A DNA stretch of 64,000 bases from Propionibacterium cyclohexanicum (GTDB taxonomy: Bacteria > Actinomycetota > Actinomycetes > Propionibacteriales > Propionibacteriaceae). The position numbers were made by a program, and so were the translations under genes. The notes below the pieces were generated by a model. That model saw only the letters and a program-made list of their open reading frames with translations, was not told the origin of the DNA and ran no database searches. The stretch spans positions 62,001-126,000 of the forward strand of contig NZ_FOGZ01000002.1 of assembly GCF_900111365.1 (NCBI RefSeq), written 5' to 3'. Of this stretch, positions 8,177 to 17,323 are shown piece by piece; the stretch's first letter is position 1, and the number at the start of each line of letters is the position of its first letter.

Positions 8177-11100
8177 TCATCGGGCGTTGAAGTACTTCGC
8201 CTCGGGATGGGGAACGACCAGGGCCTCGGTGGACTGTTCGGGATGCAACTGGAAGCCCTCGCTCAGTTCCACCCCGATCCGTTCGGGACGCAGCAGCGCG
8301 ACGATCTGCTGGCGCTGTTCGAGATCGGGACAGGCGCCGTACCCGAAGCTGTAGCGGCTGCCGCGGTAGGCCTGGTCCCGCAGCATGGCGCCCAGGTCGC
8401 CGTCCTGACCGGCCAGACCCAGCTCGGTCCGCACCCGGGCATGCCACATCTCGGCCAGCGCCTCGGCAAGCTGGACCGACAGGCCGTGCAATTCGAGGTA
8501 ATCGCGGTAGGCATTGGCGGCAAACAGCCGGCCGGTGGCCTCGCTGAACCGTCCGCCCATCGTCACCAGCTGCAGGGCCAGGGTGTCGGGACCCCACTGT
8601 TCGGCCTCGGCACGGTCGCGGAAGAAGTCGGCAATGCACAGCCGCCGGCCGGCGCGCTGACGCGGAAAGCGCAGCACGGCCACCCTCTCGTCGAGATCGT
8701 CGGGACGACGGGGGTCGAGCACCACCAGCTCGTTCCCGCGGGAGAAACAGGGGAAGTAGCCGTGGACGACGCCGGGAATCGCCCAGCCCTCGGCCCGGAT
8801 GCGATCCAGCCAACCGCGCAGCCGGGGCCTGCCCTCCCGCTCGAGAAGTTCCTCGGGGGACTCCCCTCCCCGGGTCGCCTTGAGACCCCACTGCCCCACG
8901 AACAGCGCTCGCTCGTCGAGCCAGCAGGCGATCTCGCCCAGCGGGATGCCGGTGGAGACGGTGGTGCCCCAGAACGGCGGCTTCGGCACCTGCACCCCGT
9001 GGGGCACGGGCCGGGTGACATCGGAGCGGGTCCGGTCGTCGGGTTCGGGCGCTGGTCCCGCCGGGTGCCTGGGTACTGTGCGGGTCCGCGGTGCAGGCAG
9101 GGATGCGCCGGGTTCCCCGCGCTTGAGAGCCATCACGGCCTCCATGAGGGCCAGTCCCTCGAATGCGTCCCTGGCGTAGCGCACTTGACCGCTGAACTGC
9201 TCCTGCAGGTCCTGTTCCACGAATGCGCGGTTGAGGGCCGCTCCCCCAAGGATGACGGGATACTTGCTCGCCAGTCCGAGCCTGTCGAGTTCGGCGAGGT
9301 TGTCCTTCATGACCATCGTCGATTTCACGAGCAGCCCGCTCATGCCGATCGCGTCGGCATGGTTCTCCTCGGCGGCCGAGGCGATGGTGCTGATGGGCTG
9401 CTTGATGCCGAGATTGACCACCCGGTAGCCGTTGTTGGACACGATGATGTCGACGAGGTTCTTGCCGATGTCGTGGACATCGCCCTTGACCGTGGCCAGC
9501 ACGAGCGTGCCCTTGCCGGCCTCGTCGCTGGCGTCCATGTGGGGTTCGAGATGGTTCACCGCCAGCTTCATGGTCTGGGCCGACTGGAGCACGAAGGGCA
9601 GCTGCATCTGGCCCGATCCGAACAGCTCCCCGACCACCTTCATGCCCGTCAGCAGGTCGGTGTTGATGATGTCGAGCGCGCCGCGGCTCTCCAGGGCCTC
9701 GTCGAGGTCGGCCTCCAGACCCTTCGTCTCACCGTCGATGATGCGCCGCTGCAGCCGCTCGCCCAGTGGCAGGGCAGCCAGCTCGGCGGCCCGGCTGGCC
9801 CTCAGCCCGGCGGCCGTGACGCCCTCGAAGAGGTCGAGCAGCCGGGCCAGCGGATCGTATCCAGGACGTCGCCGGTCGTGGACGAGGTCGAGAGCCACCT
9901 CGGATTGCTCGGCGGGGATCCGGTCGATGGGCATGATCTTGGCGGCCCGCACGATGGCGGAGTCGAGGCCCGCCTCGACGGCTTCGTGGAGGAAGACCGA
10001 GTTGAGCACCACCCGCGCGGCCGGATTGAGCCCGAAGGAGATGTTGGACAGGCCCAGTGTCGTGCCGACCAGAGGGTGACGGCGTTTCAGCTCGCGAATG
10101 GCATCAAGGGTCTCCAGGCCATCGCGGCGGGTCTCGTCCTGGCCGGTGGCGATGGGGAAGGTGAGGCAGTCCACCAGAATGTCGGACTCGGCCATCCCCC
10201 ACTGCCCGGTGAGGGTCTCGATGAGACGCTCGGCGACGCGCAACTTCCACTCGGCCGTGCGGGCCTGGCCCTGCTCGTCGATGGTCAGGGCCACCACGGC
10301 GGCGCCGTGCTCGACGACGATGGGCATGACGCGGGCGAATCGCGAGCCCGCGGCCTCGCCGTCCTCGAAGTTGACCGAGTTGATGATGCAGCGGCCCGGC
10401 AGGTGTTCCAGTCCGGCGCGGATCACCTCGGGCTCGGTGGAGTCGAGCATGATGGGCAGCGTGACGGCGGTGGCGAAGCGCGCGGCGAGCGCCGCCATGT
10501 CGGCAGTGCCATCGCGCCCCACGTAGTCCACGCACAGATCGATGAGGTGGGCACCCTCGCGGCTCTGGGCACGAGCGATGTCCGTGCAGTCGTCGAGCCG
10601 ACCCTCCAGCATCGCCTCACGAAAGGCCTTCGAGCCATTGGCGTTGGTGCGCTCCCCCACCGTGAGATAGCTGGTCTCCTGGCGCAGCGGCACCTCGGAG
10701 TAGAGGCTGCTCACGGCATGGACCCGCTCGGGGGCGCGCGGGCGGACCTGGCGGTGCTCCCCCACCGCCTCGCGCAGCCGCGCGATGTGCTCGGGCGTGG
10801 TGCCGCAGCAGCCGGCCAGGCTGCTCAGCCCGTAGCGCTGGGCGAAGTCGAGCAGATCGGCGGCGAACTCGTCGGGCCCCAGAGGGTAAACGGCTCCCTC
10901 AGCGGTGATCTCGGGCAGGCCGGCATTGGGCATCGCCATGAGCGCGACACCGGCGTGACCGGCCAGATAGCGCAGATGCTCGCCCATCTCGGCAGGCCCA
11001 GTGGCGCAGTTGAGGCCGATGACGTCGATGCCGAGAGGCTCGAGCGCGTTGAGGGCCGCGCCGATCTCGCTGCCCACCAGCATCGTGCCGGTTGTCTCCA

Positions 11101-11668
11101 CCGTCACCGAGACGATGATCGGCAGGTCGATTCCGGCGGCGGTTCGGGCACGCTTGGCGGCGATGACGGCGGCCTTGGCCTGCAGGAGGTCCTGACAGGT
11201 CTCGATCTGGACAGCGTCGATACCGCCGCGAATCATCGCTGCGATCTGGCGCTGATAGGCCTCGCGCAGGGTGGTGAAGTCGATCTGGCCGAGGGTGGCG
11301 AGCTTGGTGCCGGGTCCCACCGAACCGAGCACAAAGCGCTCTCCGGGCGCCTCGTCGGCCGCCGTGCGGGCAATCCGGGCGCCCGCCTCGGCGAGCTCAT
11401 CGAGGCGCTCCGCGATGCCGTATTCGGCGAGCGCAGTGTGATTGGCCCCGAAGGTATTGGTCTCGATCCAATCCGCACCGGCCGCCAGGTACTCGCGGTG
11501 GATCGCCGACACAATCGCGGGACGGGTGACGTTGAGGATTTCGTTGCAGCCCTCGAGCCCCCCGAAGTCCTCGACATCCAGGCTGTGGTTCTGCAGCATG
11601 GTGCCCATCGCGCCGTCGCCGATCAACAGCTCGTGACCCAAGCGCGTGCGGAGACGGGAGTTCTGCAT
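8177..11668 (-). CDS. metH: Cobalamin-dependent methionine synthase
   Basis: Transfers the methyl group of 5-methyl-THF to homocysteine via B12. 1163 aa, full four-module length. The homocysteine domain (about 1-300) carries the zinc cysteines LNCATGP and GCCGTTP. The pterin domain begins near GERTNANGSKAF. The B12 domain has DVHDIGKNLVDI, whose His is the lower cobalt ligand. The C-terminal SAM-dependent reactivation domain ends with GYGACPDLEQRQ. A TAGTCT -10 lies 6 nt before ATG 11668, so the mRNA is probably leaderless and leaves no room for a cobalamin riboswitch. It is divergent from the PAC2 gene. Confidence 0.97.
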   Translation of the reverse strand: MQNSRLRTRLGHELLIGDGAMGTMLQNHSLDVEDFGGLEGCNEILNVTRPAIVSAIHREYLAAGADWIETNTFGANHTALAEYGIAERLDELAEAGARIARTAADEAPGERFVLGSVGPGTKLATLGQIDFTTLREAYQRQIAAMIRGGIDAVQIETCQDLLQAKAAVIAAKRARTAAGIDLPIIVSVTVETTGTMLVGSEIGAALNALEPLGIDVIGLNCATGPAEMGEHLRYLAGHAGVALMAMPNAGLPEITAEGAVYPLGPDEFAADLLDFAQRYGLSSLAGCCGTTPEHIARLREAVGEHRQVRPRAPERVHAVSSLYSEVPLRQETSYLTVGERTNANGSKAFREAMLEGRLDDCTDIARAQSREGAHLIDLCVDYVGRDGTADMAALAARFATAVTLPIMLDSTEPEVIRAGLEHLPGRCIINSVNFEDGEAAGSRFARVMPIVVEHGAAVVALTIDEQGQARTAEWKLRVAERLIETLTGQWGMAESDILVDCLTFPIATGQDETRRDGLETLDAIRELKRRHPLVGTTLGLSNISFGLNPAARVVLNSVFLHEAVEAGLDSAIVRAAKIMPIDRIPAEQSEVALDLVHDRRRPGYDPLARLLDLFEGVTAAGLRASRAAELAALPLGERLQRRIIDGETKGLEADLDEALESRGALDIINTDLLTGMKVVGELFGSGQMQLPFVLQSAQTMKLAVNHLEPHMDASDEAGKGTLVLATVKGDVHDIGKNLVDIIVSNNGYRVVNLGIKQPISTIASAAEENHADAIGMSGLLVKSTMVMKDNLAELDRLGLASKYPVILGGAALNRAFVEQDLQEQFSGQVRYARDAFEGLALMEAVMALKRGEPGASLPAPRTRTVPRHPAGPAPEPDDRTRSDVTRPVPHGVQVPKPPFWGTTVSTGIPLGEIACWLDERALFVGQWGLKATRGGESPEELLEREGRPRLRGWLDRIRAEGWAIPGVVHGYFPCFSRGNELVVLDPRRPDDLDERVAVLRFPRQRAGRRLCIADFFRDRAEAEQWGPDTLALQLVTMGGRFSEATGRLFAANAYRDYLELHGLSVQLAEALAEMWHARVRTELGLAGQDGDLGAMLRDQAYRGSRYSFGYGACPDLEQRQQIVALLRPERIGVELSEGFQLHPEQSTEALVVPHPEAKYFNAR

Positions 11669-11674
11669 TCGACC

Positions 11675-11680
11675 AGACTA
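11675..11680 (-). promoter_or_regulatory. -10 element of leaderless metH promoter
   Basis: TAGTCT followed by exactly 6 nt and the metH ATG. It is part of a 111-nt divergent promoter region shared with the PAC2 gene. Confidence 0.55.
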
Positions 11681-11767
11681 GGCGCAGCCGGGCACCGGCC
11701 GGCGCGTTTTCTGGCCCGCGATGTTCTGCTGGTGGGTGAGCGGCGAGGACTGGGCGCCACTCGCCGC

Positions 11768-11773
11768 TAGGGT
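11768..11773 (+). promoter_or_regulatory. -10 element of leaderless PAC2-gene promoter
   Basis: TAGGGT, then 6 nt, then ATG at 11780. The predicted start of transcription is the A of the ATG. Confidence 0.55.
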
Positions 11774-11779
11774 GTCCCC

Positions 11780-12610
11780 ATGGTTGAGGGCTTGGCAGGT
11801 CTGCGTCGTCCGGTGGTGATCGCCGCCTTCGAGGGCTGGAATGACGCCGGTGACGCCGCAACGGAGGTGATCAACCACCTTGCGCAGACCCATCCCACCG
11901 AACTGGTCTGGGAGCTCGACAGCGAGGACTACTACGACTTCCAGACCACCCGTCCCCGCGTCGAGCTGACCGAAGAAGGCCGAACGCTGCGCTGGCCGTC
12001 CACCCGCGTCTCGGTGTGTCATCTGAACCACCGAGACGCCGTCCTCGTGGCCGGCCCCGAGCCGAATCTGCGGTGGCGCAGCTACTGCGCAGCCCTCATC
12101 TCGGCCTTCCGCACGATCGACCCCAGCCAGGTGATCTTGCTCGGCGCGATGCTCACCGACACCCCCCACACCCGACCACTGCCGGTGAGCGCAGCCAGCA
12201 CCGACGAGCACATGACCTCCGGGCTGGGCATGGAGCGCAGCAGCTACGAAGGGCCCACCGGGATCGTCGGGGTGCTCGCCGAGTCGTGCCGCGCGGCACA
12301 CCTGCAATGCGTGACACTGTGGGCCTCGGTGCCGCACTATGTGGCCAGTCCGCCGAACCCGAAGGCGACGCTGGCCCTGCTGACGCGCGTCGAAGACGTC
12401 ATCGACGAGGTGCTCGACCCCGGTGAGCTGCCCGATCTGACGAAGGCCTGGCAGCGGGGAGTCGATGAACTGGCCCAGGACGATCCCGATATCGCCGAGT
12501 ACATCCAAGGGCTCGAGCAAGAGCAGGACTCCGAGGGTCTGCCGGACACCACCGGCGATTCGCTGGCCGCCGAGTTCCAACGCTATCTGCGCCGCCGCGA
12601 CGAGCAGTAA
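11780..12610 (+). CDS. PAC2-family protein
   Basis: 276 aa member of the PAC2 family, named after a eukaryotic proteasome assembly chaperone; the bacterial role is not established. The family opening is visible (VVIAAFEGWNDAGDAATEVI, about residues 11-30), as is the GAMLTDTPHTRP segment typical of actinobacterial members. The C-terminus is acidic with a likely coiled segment. In mycobacteria a PAC2 gene also neighbours metH near the proteasome locus, so the position is conserved. Whether it touches PrcAB is an inference only. Transcription appears leaderless. Confidence 0.85.
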   Translation: MVEGLAGLRRPVVIAAFEGWNDAGDAATEVINHLAQTHPTELVWELDSEDYYDFQTTRPRVELTEEGRTLRWPSTRVSVCHLNHRDAVLVAGPEPNLRWRSYCAALISAFRTIDPSQVILLGAMLTDTPHTRPLPVSAASTDEHMTSGLGMERSSYEGPTGIVGVLAESCRAAHLQCVTLWASVPHYVASPPNPKATLALLTRVEDVIDEVLDPGELPDLTKAWQRGVDELAQDDPDIAEYIQGLEQEQDSEGLPDTTGDSLAAEFQRYLRRRDEQ

Positions 12611-12644
12611 TACCCGCCCTGCGGCCACGACGATGACCGAGCTG

Positions 12645-12661
12645 TGAGCGCAGCGCGCTCA
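12645..12661. repeat. Perfect 7-bp hairpin after PAC2 gene
   Basis: TGAGCGC, AGC, GCGCTCA. A short GC hairpin 35 nt past the PAC2-gene stop; possibly a terminator for that gene. Confidence 0.4.
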
Positions 12662-12710
12662 GCCGACGGCGCTTCGCCACATCAATCATGGCAAGGGGGT
12701 GGGGTCGGAC

Positions 12711-12786
12711 GAGCCGCGCCGTGGACCCTCGCGGTCCCCTACCGGTCGATGAGCGGATCGGAGAACCGAGGTCCACGGCGCGGCTC
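12711..12786. terminator. 17-bp perfect inverted repeat between convergent genes
   Basis: The left arm 12711-12727 (GAGCCGCGCCGTGGACC) is exactly complementary to 12770-12786, with a 42-nt loop. It sits between the convergent PAC2 and pepC genes and could act as a bidirectional terminator. There is no U-tract. Confidence 0.5.
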
Positions 12787-12793
12787 ATCTGCC

Positions 12794-14125
12794 TCAGGCG
12801 AGCGCGCCGAGCGGATCCCACAGCGGCAGCACGGTGGGCTCGGTCTTCAGTGCGGCCAGCTGCTCGGCATTGAGGGCGCTGCGCGGCACCGCCACTTCGA
12901 AGACGTACTCGTCGAACCACGAATCGTTCATCGTGAAGAAGCCCTTGTCGGCCTTGTCGTCGCCCCAGGAATTCTCCACCCGCCAGCGCCGCGCAGTGCC
13001 GTCGAGCAGGTCGACTCCGGTGAACAGCATGGCATGGGTCATGAGGGACTCACCGGTGAGCATCCGCTCGGCCTTCGTCGTGTTCAGCTCGATGCCGTAG
13101 AGGCTCTGGTAGTCGTGCAGGCCGGCGTCCCAGATGCCGAGCTGACGATCGCACTGCTGAGCGGTGTCGCAGCCGAACCACACCGGCCGGCCGGCGCAGA
13201 TGATCTCGGCGACGATCTTCTTGATATCGGCGATCTCGACGTTGAGATAGCGAATCGGGCGGCCGCCCACGACATTGCCGAGCTGGTCCACGGTGAAGGT
13301 CTTCAGATAACCCGAGCTGGGACGCGGGTCGTTGACGAGGCAGACATAATCCTCGACGTCGACCGTCAGCACCTTGTCCGCGAACTGTTGGGGGGTCAGC
13401 TCACCCTCGCGGACGAAGTTCTTGTCGCGGTCGCGGTACTGCCACACAAAACTGGTGGGCGCCGTACCCAGGTGGATGGTGAGCACACGGTGGATCTGCT
13501 CGAGCACCGCGAGCCTCGCCTCCTGCGCCGCACCGCGGGTCGCGGCGTCGCGCAGCAGGAGGGCGCCACGGCGCAGGATGGCGCTGAGCTGAGCGTTCAT
13601 GGCATGGGTATTCGAGCTCGACTCGGTCTCGGGCATCGCGTACTTGGGCACGACACCGTACTTCTTCACCAGCGAGACGAACATGTCCCACTGCCCGCCG
13701 TCGCCGATCGGGTCCGCCAACAGCTGATGGACAGTGCGATCGTCCAGCTCGCGATCGGCCAACTGGGCCATCGCCGTGAGGAACCAATTGGCCTTCTCAA
13801 GCTTGTCCCAGTAGTGCAGGTAGTTCTGGCTGAACTCGAAGTCCTCGTTGAGCTTGAGCTCCTCGATCACCTGGCCGCGCAGGAAGTTGAGCCCGCTGAA
13901 CAGCCAGCAGCGGCCACTCTTCTTCTGGTTCGCGACCTTCCAGGTGTCGACCTTGTTGGACACCGAGGGGTCGATCGAGGTGACCACAGCCCGGTCCAGG
14001 CTGAGTGTGTCGACGCTCGTGGTGGTGACGGCGTTCTGTGCGATGCGCGCCGCAGGATCGGCGGCGAAGCGCTCGGAGAAGGATGCGAGAGTGCCCTCGT
14101 CGAGGGCTGAGCTGGTTTCGTTCAC
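12794..14125 (-). CDS. pepC: Aminopeptidase C / bleomycin hydrolase (C1B cysteine peptidase)
   Basis: Cytoplasmic papain-like aminopeptidase forming a self-compartmentalised hexamer. 443 aa from GTG 14125. The catalytic Cys lies in QKKSGRCWLFSGLNF, the His in THAMLFTGVDL and the Asn in VENSWGDDKADKG, all in the family order. TTG 14134 is an alternative start. A TAGCCT -10 (14134-14139) sits 8 nt before the GTG, so this gene may have its own promoter as well as following rpe. Well known in dairy and gut bacteria for peptide use. Confidence 0.93.
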   Translation of the reverse strand: MNETSSALDEGTLASFSERFAADPAARIAQNAVTTTSVDTLSLDRAVVTSIDPSVSNKVDTWKVANQKKSGRCWLFSGLNFLRGQVIEELKLNEDFEFSQNYLHYWDKLEKANWFLTAMAQLADRELDDRTVHQLLADPIGDGGQWDMFVSLVKKYGVVPKYAMPETESSSNTHAMNAQLSAILRRGALLLRDAATRGAAQEARLAVLEQIHRVLTIHLGTAPTSFVWQYRDRDKNFVREGELTPQQFADKVLTVDVEDYVCLVNDPRPSSGYLKTFTVDQLGNVVGGRPIRYLNVEIADIKKIVAEIICAGRPVWFGCDTAQQCDRQLGIWDAGLHDYQSLYGIELNTTKAERMLTGESLMTHAMLFTGVDLLDGTARRWRVENSWGDDKADKGFFTMNDSWFDEYVFEVAVPRSALNAEQLAALKTEPTVLPLWDPLGALA

Positions 14126-14140
14126 GTCTCCCAAGGCTAG

Positions 14141-14818
14141 TCACCCCTCGGCGCGCAGGGCTGCAGAGCCAGCTGCGCGCTCGCGCAGCGCGCTCACCAT
14201 GGCATCGGGATCGGAGGCACCGAAGACTGCGGTGCCCGCAACGAAGACATCGGCACCGGCACTGGCGCAGCGCTCGATAGTCTCCAGGCTCACGCCGCCG
14301 TCCACCTGGATGGCGATCTGCTGGCCGCTGCGGCGCACGATCTCGCGGGTGCGGGCGATCTTGGGCAGCACCAGATCGAGAAAGCTCTGGCCGCCGAAAC
14401 CGGGTTCGACAGTCATGAGGAGCACCTGGTCGAGTTCGCCGAGGAGCTCGGCATAGGGCTCGATGGGGGTGGCCGGACGCAGCGCCATCGAGGCTCGCGC
14501 GCCCAGCGCGTGCAGCTCGCGAGCCAGCCGGATGGGTGCTCGGGTGGCCTCCACATGGAAGGTGACCGACTCACAGCCGGCCTCCGCGTAGGCCGGGGCC
14601 CAGCGGTCGGCGTCCTCGATCATGAGGTGGATGTCGAGGGGAAGGCTCGTATGTCGGCGCAGCGAGGTGATGACCGGCAGCCCTAGGGTGAGATTGGGTA
14701 CGAAGTGGCTGTCCATCACGTCGACGTGCACCGCATCGGCGCTGGGGATCCGGGCCACCTCGCCAGCAAGATCGGCGAGATCGGCATTGAGCACACTAGG
14801 GGTGATGGCGACGGGCAC
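14141..14818 (-). CDS. rpe: Ribulose-phosphate 3-epimerase
   Basis: Interconverts ribulose-5-P and xylulose-5-P in the pentose phosphate pathway. 225 aa TIM barrel. Signatures [21 protein letters not shown] and [12 protein letters not shown] are present, with metal ligands His, Asp, His and Asp. GTG 14818 is preferred over GTG 14824 because TAGACT lies 6 nt upstream, giving a leaderless mRNA whose protein starts like other Rpe sequences. It ends 15 nt before pepC. Confidence 0.94.
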   Translation of the reverse strand: MPVAITPSVLNADLADLAGEVARIPSADAVHVDVMDSHFVPNLTLGLPVITSLRRHTSLPLDIHLMIEDADRWAPAYAEAGCESVTFHVEATRAPIRLARELHALGARASMALRPATPIEPYAELLGELDQVLLMTVEPGFGGQSFLDLVLPKIARTREIVRRSGQQIAIQVDGGVSLETIERCASAGADVFVAGTAVFGASDPDAMVSALRERAAGSAALRAEG

Positions 14819-14824
14819 GCGCAC

Positions 14825-14830
14825 AGTCTA
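14825..14830 (-). promoter_or_regulatory. -10 element of leaderless rpe promoter
   Basis: TAGACT, 6 nt, then GTG at 14818. The upstream GTG at 14824 is directly adjacent to this hexamer and would not be transcribed in full. Confidence 0.5.
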
Positions 14831-14874
14831 GGGCTCGGCGGGCTGCATCGGGCAGGTCGGCGTGGCAGCACCCG

Positions 14875-14958
14875 CTCAGATGGCTTTGCGCAGAAGCGCC
14901 CTCTCAGTTGGCTTTGCGCAGAAGCGCCCTCTCAGTTGGCTTTGCGCAGGAGCGCAAG
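14875..14958. repeat. Triplicate 28-nt tandem repeat overlapping the rsmB stop
   Basis: Three units: 14875-14902, 14903-14930 and 14931-14958. The first two differ at one or two positions; the third is the 3' end of rsmB and diverges after its GCGCAGG. Read on the minus strand, the last rsmB codons and stop (LRKAN, TGA) are repeated twice downstream of the gene. Confidence 0.9.
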
Positions 14959-16317
14959 GAACATCGCATCGGTGCGGTGCCGGTGCGGCCACAGCTGCAC
15001 GAAACGAGGGTCGGCGTGCGCCGCACAGCCGGGCACCTCGGGCAAGAGCGCGGGGGCGTCGAGCACCTCGACCGGACCTTCGGTGAACTGCCCCACCACA
15101 TCGAGGGTCTCCCCACGATGAGGAGAACAGGTGACATAGGCCACCACGCCACCCGGTTCGCAGGCCGCAAGCGCCGAGGCCAGAAGCTCCCTTTGCAGTC
15201 CGGCCAGCTCACCGACGTCCTCGGGCCAGCGCCGCCACCGCGATTCCGGGCGCCTGCGCAGCGCGCCGAGTCCTGAACAGGGCACATCGGCCAGGACGAG
15301 CGAAAAACTGCCATCCGGGAAGGGGAGCCTCCTGCCGTCCGCGACAACGACCTGATGTCCCTGGTGCGGGTAGCGTCGCAGCGCCAGGCTCACGAGCTTC
15401 GCCCGGTGTTCCTGGGCCTCCCCCGCCACAAGGAGGGCCTGGTGTTCGGGGGCGATCCCGCGCAGCAGCGCGCTCTTACCGCCGGGGCCGGCGCACATGT
15501 CCAGCCACCGTCCGCCGCCCAGACCGGGCACGCGGGAGGTCGCCAGACAGACGAGCTGGCTGCCCTCATCCTGGACTCCGGCGCGACCTGAACGCACTGC
15601 CGGCAGCTGCGCCGGATTGCCGGGACGCACACCGCCCCAGGGTGACCAGCGCGTGGCCTCGGCGCCCTGTTCGACCAGCTCATCGCGGCTGCACAGGCCC
15701 GGGCGCACCACGAGGGTGGGTTCGGCCGCCTCATTGTCGGCCACGAGCAGATCATCGATCTCATCGGTGGGCAGGACCTCGGCGAAGGCATCGATGATCC
15801 ACTGCGGGTGACCCGTGAGCAGGCAGCGGCGACGCTCCTCGTCCCCACCCGCCAGACGCTGGGCCCACTGTGCAAGATCGCGGCGGGCAATCTTGCGCAG
15901 CACGGCATTGACCAGCCCGCAGACCCGCTCTCCAACGACGATCGCCGCGAGCGCCACGCTCGTGTCCACGGCGGCGCGGGCCGGTACCCGTGTGCCCAGC
16001 AGCTGATGGGCCCCCAGTCTCAGGATGTCGAGCACATCGGGCTGCAGGCTGTCCAGGTCACGGCCCGCAGCGAGCTCGATGATGGCGTCATAGCTGCCCA
16101 GCATGCGGCATGTGCCGAAGACGAGTTCGGTGACGAACGCAGCGTCGCGTCCGGTGAGCTGCTGGTCCTCGATCACCCGGCGAGCGGCCAGATTGGCGTA
16201 GGCACCATTGCGGTCGATCTCGCGCAAGGCCTCCAAGGCGGTACGGCGTGGTCGATCCATCCGTCGTCTGCCACGCTCCTCGGGGCGGCCGCCCGGACGA
16301 GCCCCGAGCCTGCTCAT
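14932..16317 (-). CDS. rsmB: 16S rRNA (cytosine-967-C5)-methyltransferase RsmB
   Basis: SAM-dependent m5C methyltransferase of 16S rRNA. 461 aa. An N-terminal NusB-like RNA-binding domain (about 20-160) is followed by a Rossmann methyltransferase domain with DMCAGPGGKSALL. The two catalytic cysteines are in DVPCSGLGALRR and TCSPHRGE. ATG 16317 overlaps the fmt stop (ATGA), supporting this start over one further upstream. The 3' end forms the third unit of a tandem repeat. Confidence 0.95.
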   Translation of the reverse strand: MSRLGARPGGRPEERGRRRMDRPRRTALEALREIDRNGAYANLAARRVIEDQQLTGRDAAFVTELVFGTCRMLGSYDAIIELAAGRDLDSLQPDVLDILRLGAHQLLGTRVPARAAVDTSVALAAIVVGERVCGLVNAVLRKIARRDLAQWAQRLAGGDEERRRCLLTGHPQWIIDAFAEVLPTDEIDDLLVADNEAAEPTLVVRPGLCSRDELVEQGAEATRWSPWGGVRPGNPAQLPAVRSGRAGVQDEGSQLVCLATSRVPGLGGGRWLDMCAGPGGKSALLRGIAPEHQALLVAGEAQEHRAKLVSLALRRYPHQGHQVVVADGRRLPFPDGSFSLVLADVPCSGLGALRRRPESRWRRWPEDVGELAGLQRELLASALAACEPGGVVAYVTCSPHRGETLDVVGQFTEGPVEVLDAPALLPEVPGCAAHADPRFVQLWPHRHRTDAMFLALLRKAN

Positions 16318-17258
16318 GACGCCCCGTCCCCGAGCCGGGCGCCCGGGGCAGGTTTGGCACCACGTGCCCACTCGGCCGCGGTCATGGCCTTCTTGCCGAA
16401 GGCTTGCACACTCGTCAGCTCCACGGGAGCGTCAGCGGCACCCACCAGCACAGCATGGGGGTGAACGTCCAGCTCCCCAGCCGCCAGCACGGCGGCATCC
16501 ATGTCCTGAACCACCCGGCGGGCGCCGAGCACCTTGAATCGCCGCCCCTCGAACTCGGTCCATGCGCCGGGCGAGGGGCTGGTGGCCCGGATGAGGCGGA
16601 TGAGTTCGTCAGCGGGGCGTGTCCACTCAAGGTGGGCATCCTCGACACCGACCTTGCGCGCGAGGGTCACGCCGTCGGGGGACTGGGGGGTGGGCTCCCG
16701 GCCGGCGGCGATGTCGGTGAAGGTGTCGACCAGAGTGCCTGCTCCCAGATCGGCCAGCCGCCCGAGCAGTTCACCGGCAGTCTCCTCGGGGCCCACCGCA
16801 ACCCGCCTGAGCCGGTAGATGGGCCCGGCGTCGAGCTGCTTGACGATCCGGAAGGTGGTCACCCCGCTGAACTCATCGCCCGCCATGAGGGCTCGCTGGA
16901 CCGGTGCCGCGCCGCGCCAGCGAGGCAGCAGCGAGAAGTGCAGGTTGATCCAGCCGTGTGGCACGAGGTCGAGGACGTTTTGGGGTAGCAGTGCCCCGTA
17001 GGCGACCACCGCGCATGCCTGCGGAGCGATCTCACCGAGCCGGGCGACGAAATCCTCATCGCGGGGATGGGCAGGTTTGAGGACGCGCAGGCCAAGCCGA
17101 CGTGCTTCCTGGGCGACCGGGGAGTCGACCACCTTCTTACCCCGGCCGGCAGGTGCATCGGGCCTGGTGATCACGGCCTCGATCCGATGTCCTGCGGCGA
17201 GCAGCGCCCTCAGGCTCGGCACGGCAGTGCGCGGCGTTCCCGCAAAGGCAATGCGCAT
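16314..17258 (-). CDS. fmt: Methionyl-tRNA formyltransferase
   Basis: Formylates initiator Met-tRNA. 314 aa. FAGTP at the N-terminus, the formyl-donor motif in GWINLHFSLLPRWRGAAPVQ with Asn, His and downstream Asp residues, and a C-terminal OB-like tRNA-binding domain (about 205-310). ATG 17258 has GAGGGG 5 nt upstream. Coupled to rsmB. Usually followed by def in other phyla, here not. Confidence 0.96.
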   Translation of the reverse strand: MRIAFAGTPRTAVPSLRALLAAGHRIEAVITRPDAPAGRGKKVVDSPVAQEARRLGLRVLKPAHPRDEDFVARLGEIAPQACAVVAYGALLPQNVLDLVPHGWINLHFSLLPRWRGAAPVQRALMAGDEFSGVTTFRIVKQLDAGPIYRLRRVAVGPEETAGELLGRLADLGAGTLVDTFTDIAAGREPTPQSPDGVTLARKVGVEDAHLEWTRPADELIRLIRATSPSPGAWTEFEGRRFKVLGARRVVQDMDAAVLAAGELDVHPHAVLVGAADAPVELTSVQAFGKKAMTAAEWARGAKPAPGARLGDGAS

Positions 17259-17300
17259 CTGTACCCCTCACGCCGCGCAGCCGCGGCCCATTCCCAGTAA

Positions 17301-17316
17301 GGCCGCGGATCCGCGG
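17301..17316. repeat. 16-nt perfect palindrome between priA and fmt
   Basis: GCCGCGGATCCGCGGC, self-complementary over all 16 nt, 43 nt upstream of fmt. It may be a hairpin in the priA-fmt transcript or a dimeric-protein site. Confidence 0.5.
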
Positions 17317-17323
17317 CACGTTC

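Noticed and set aside
8045-11770. A 1241-codon open frame on the plus strand opposite metH
   Set aside because: It lies fully antisense to a complete, well-recognised MetH and shows only low-complexity residues typical of GC-rich shadow frames.
11669-11779. Cobalamin riboswitch upstream of B12-dependent metH
   Set aside because: Only 111 nt between divergent genes, and a -10 sits 6 nt before the ATG, leaving no leader.
14875-14958. Possible CRISPR array
   Set aside because: The repeats are contiguous without spacers; the same holds for 38518-38598 and 43420-43500.
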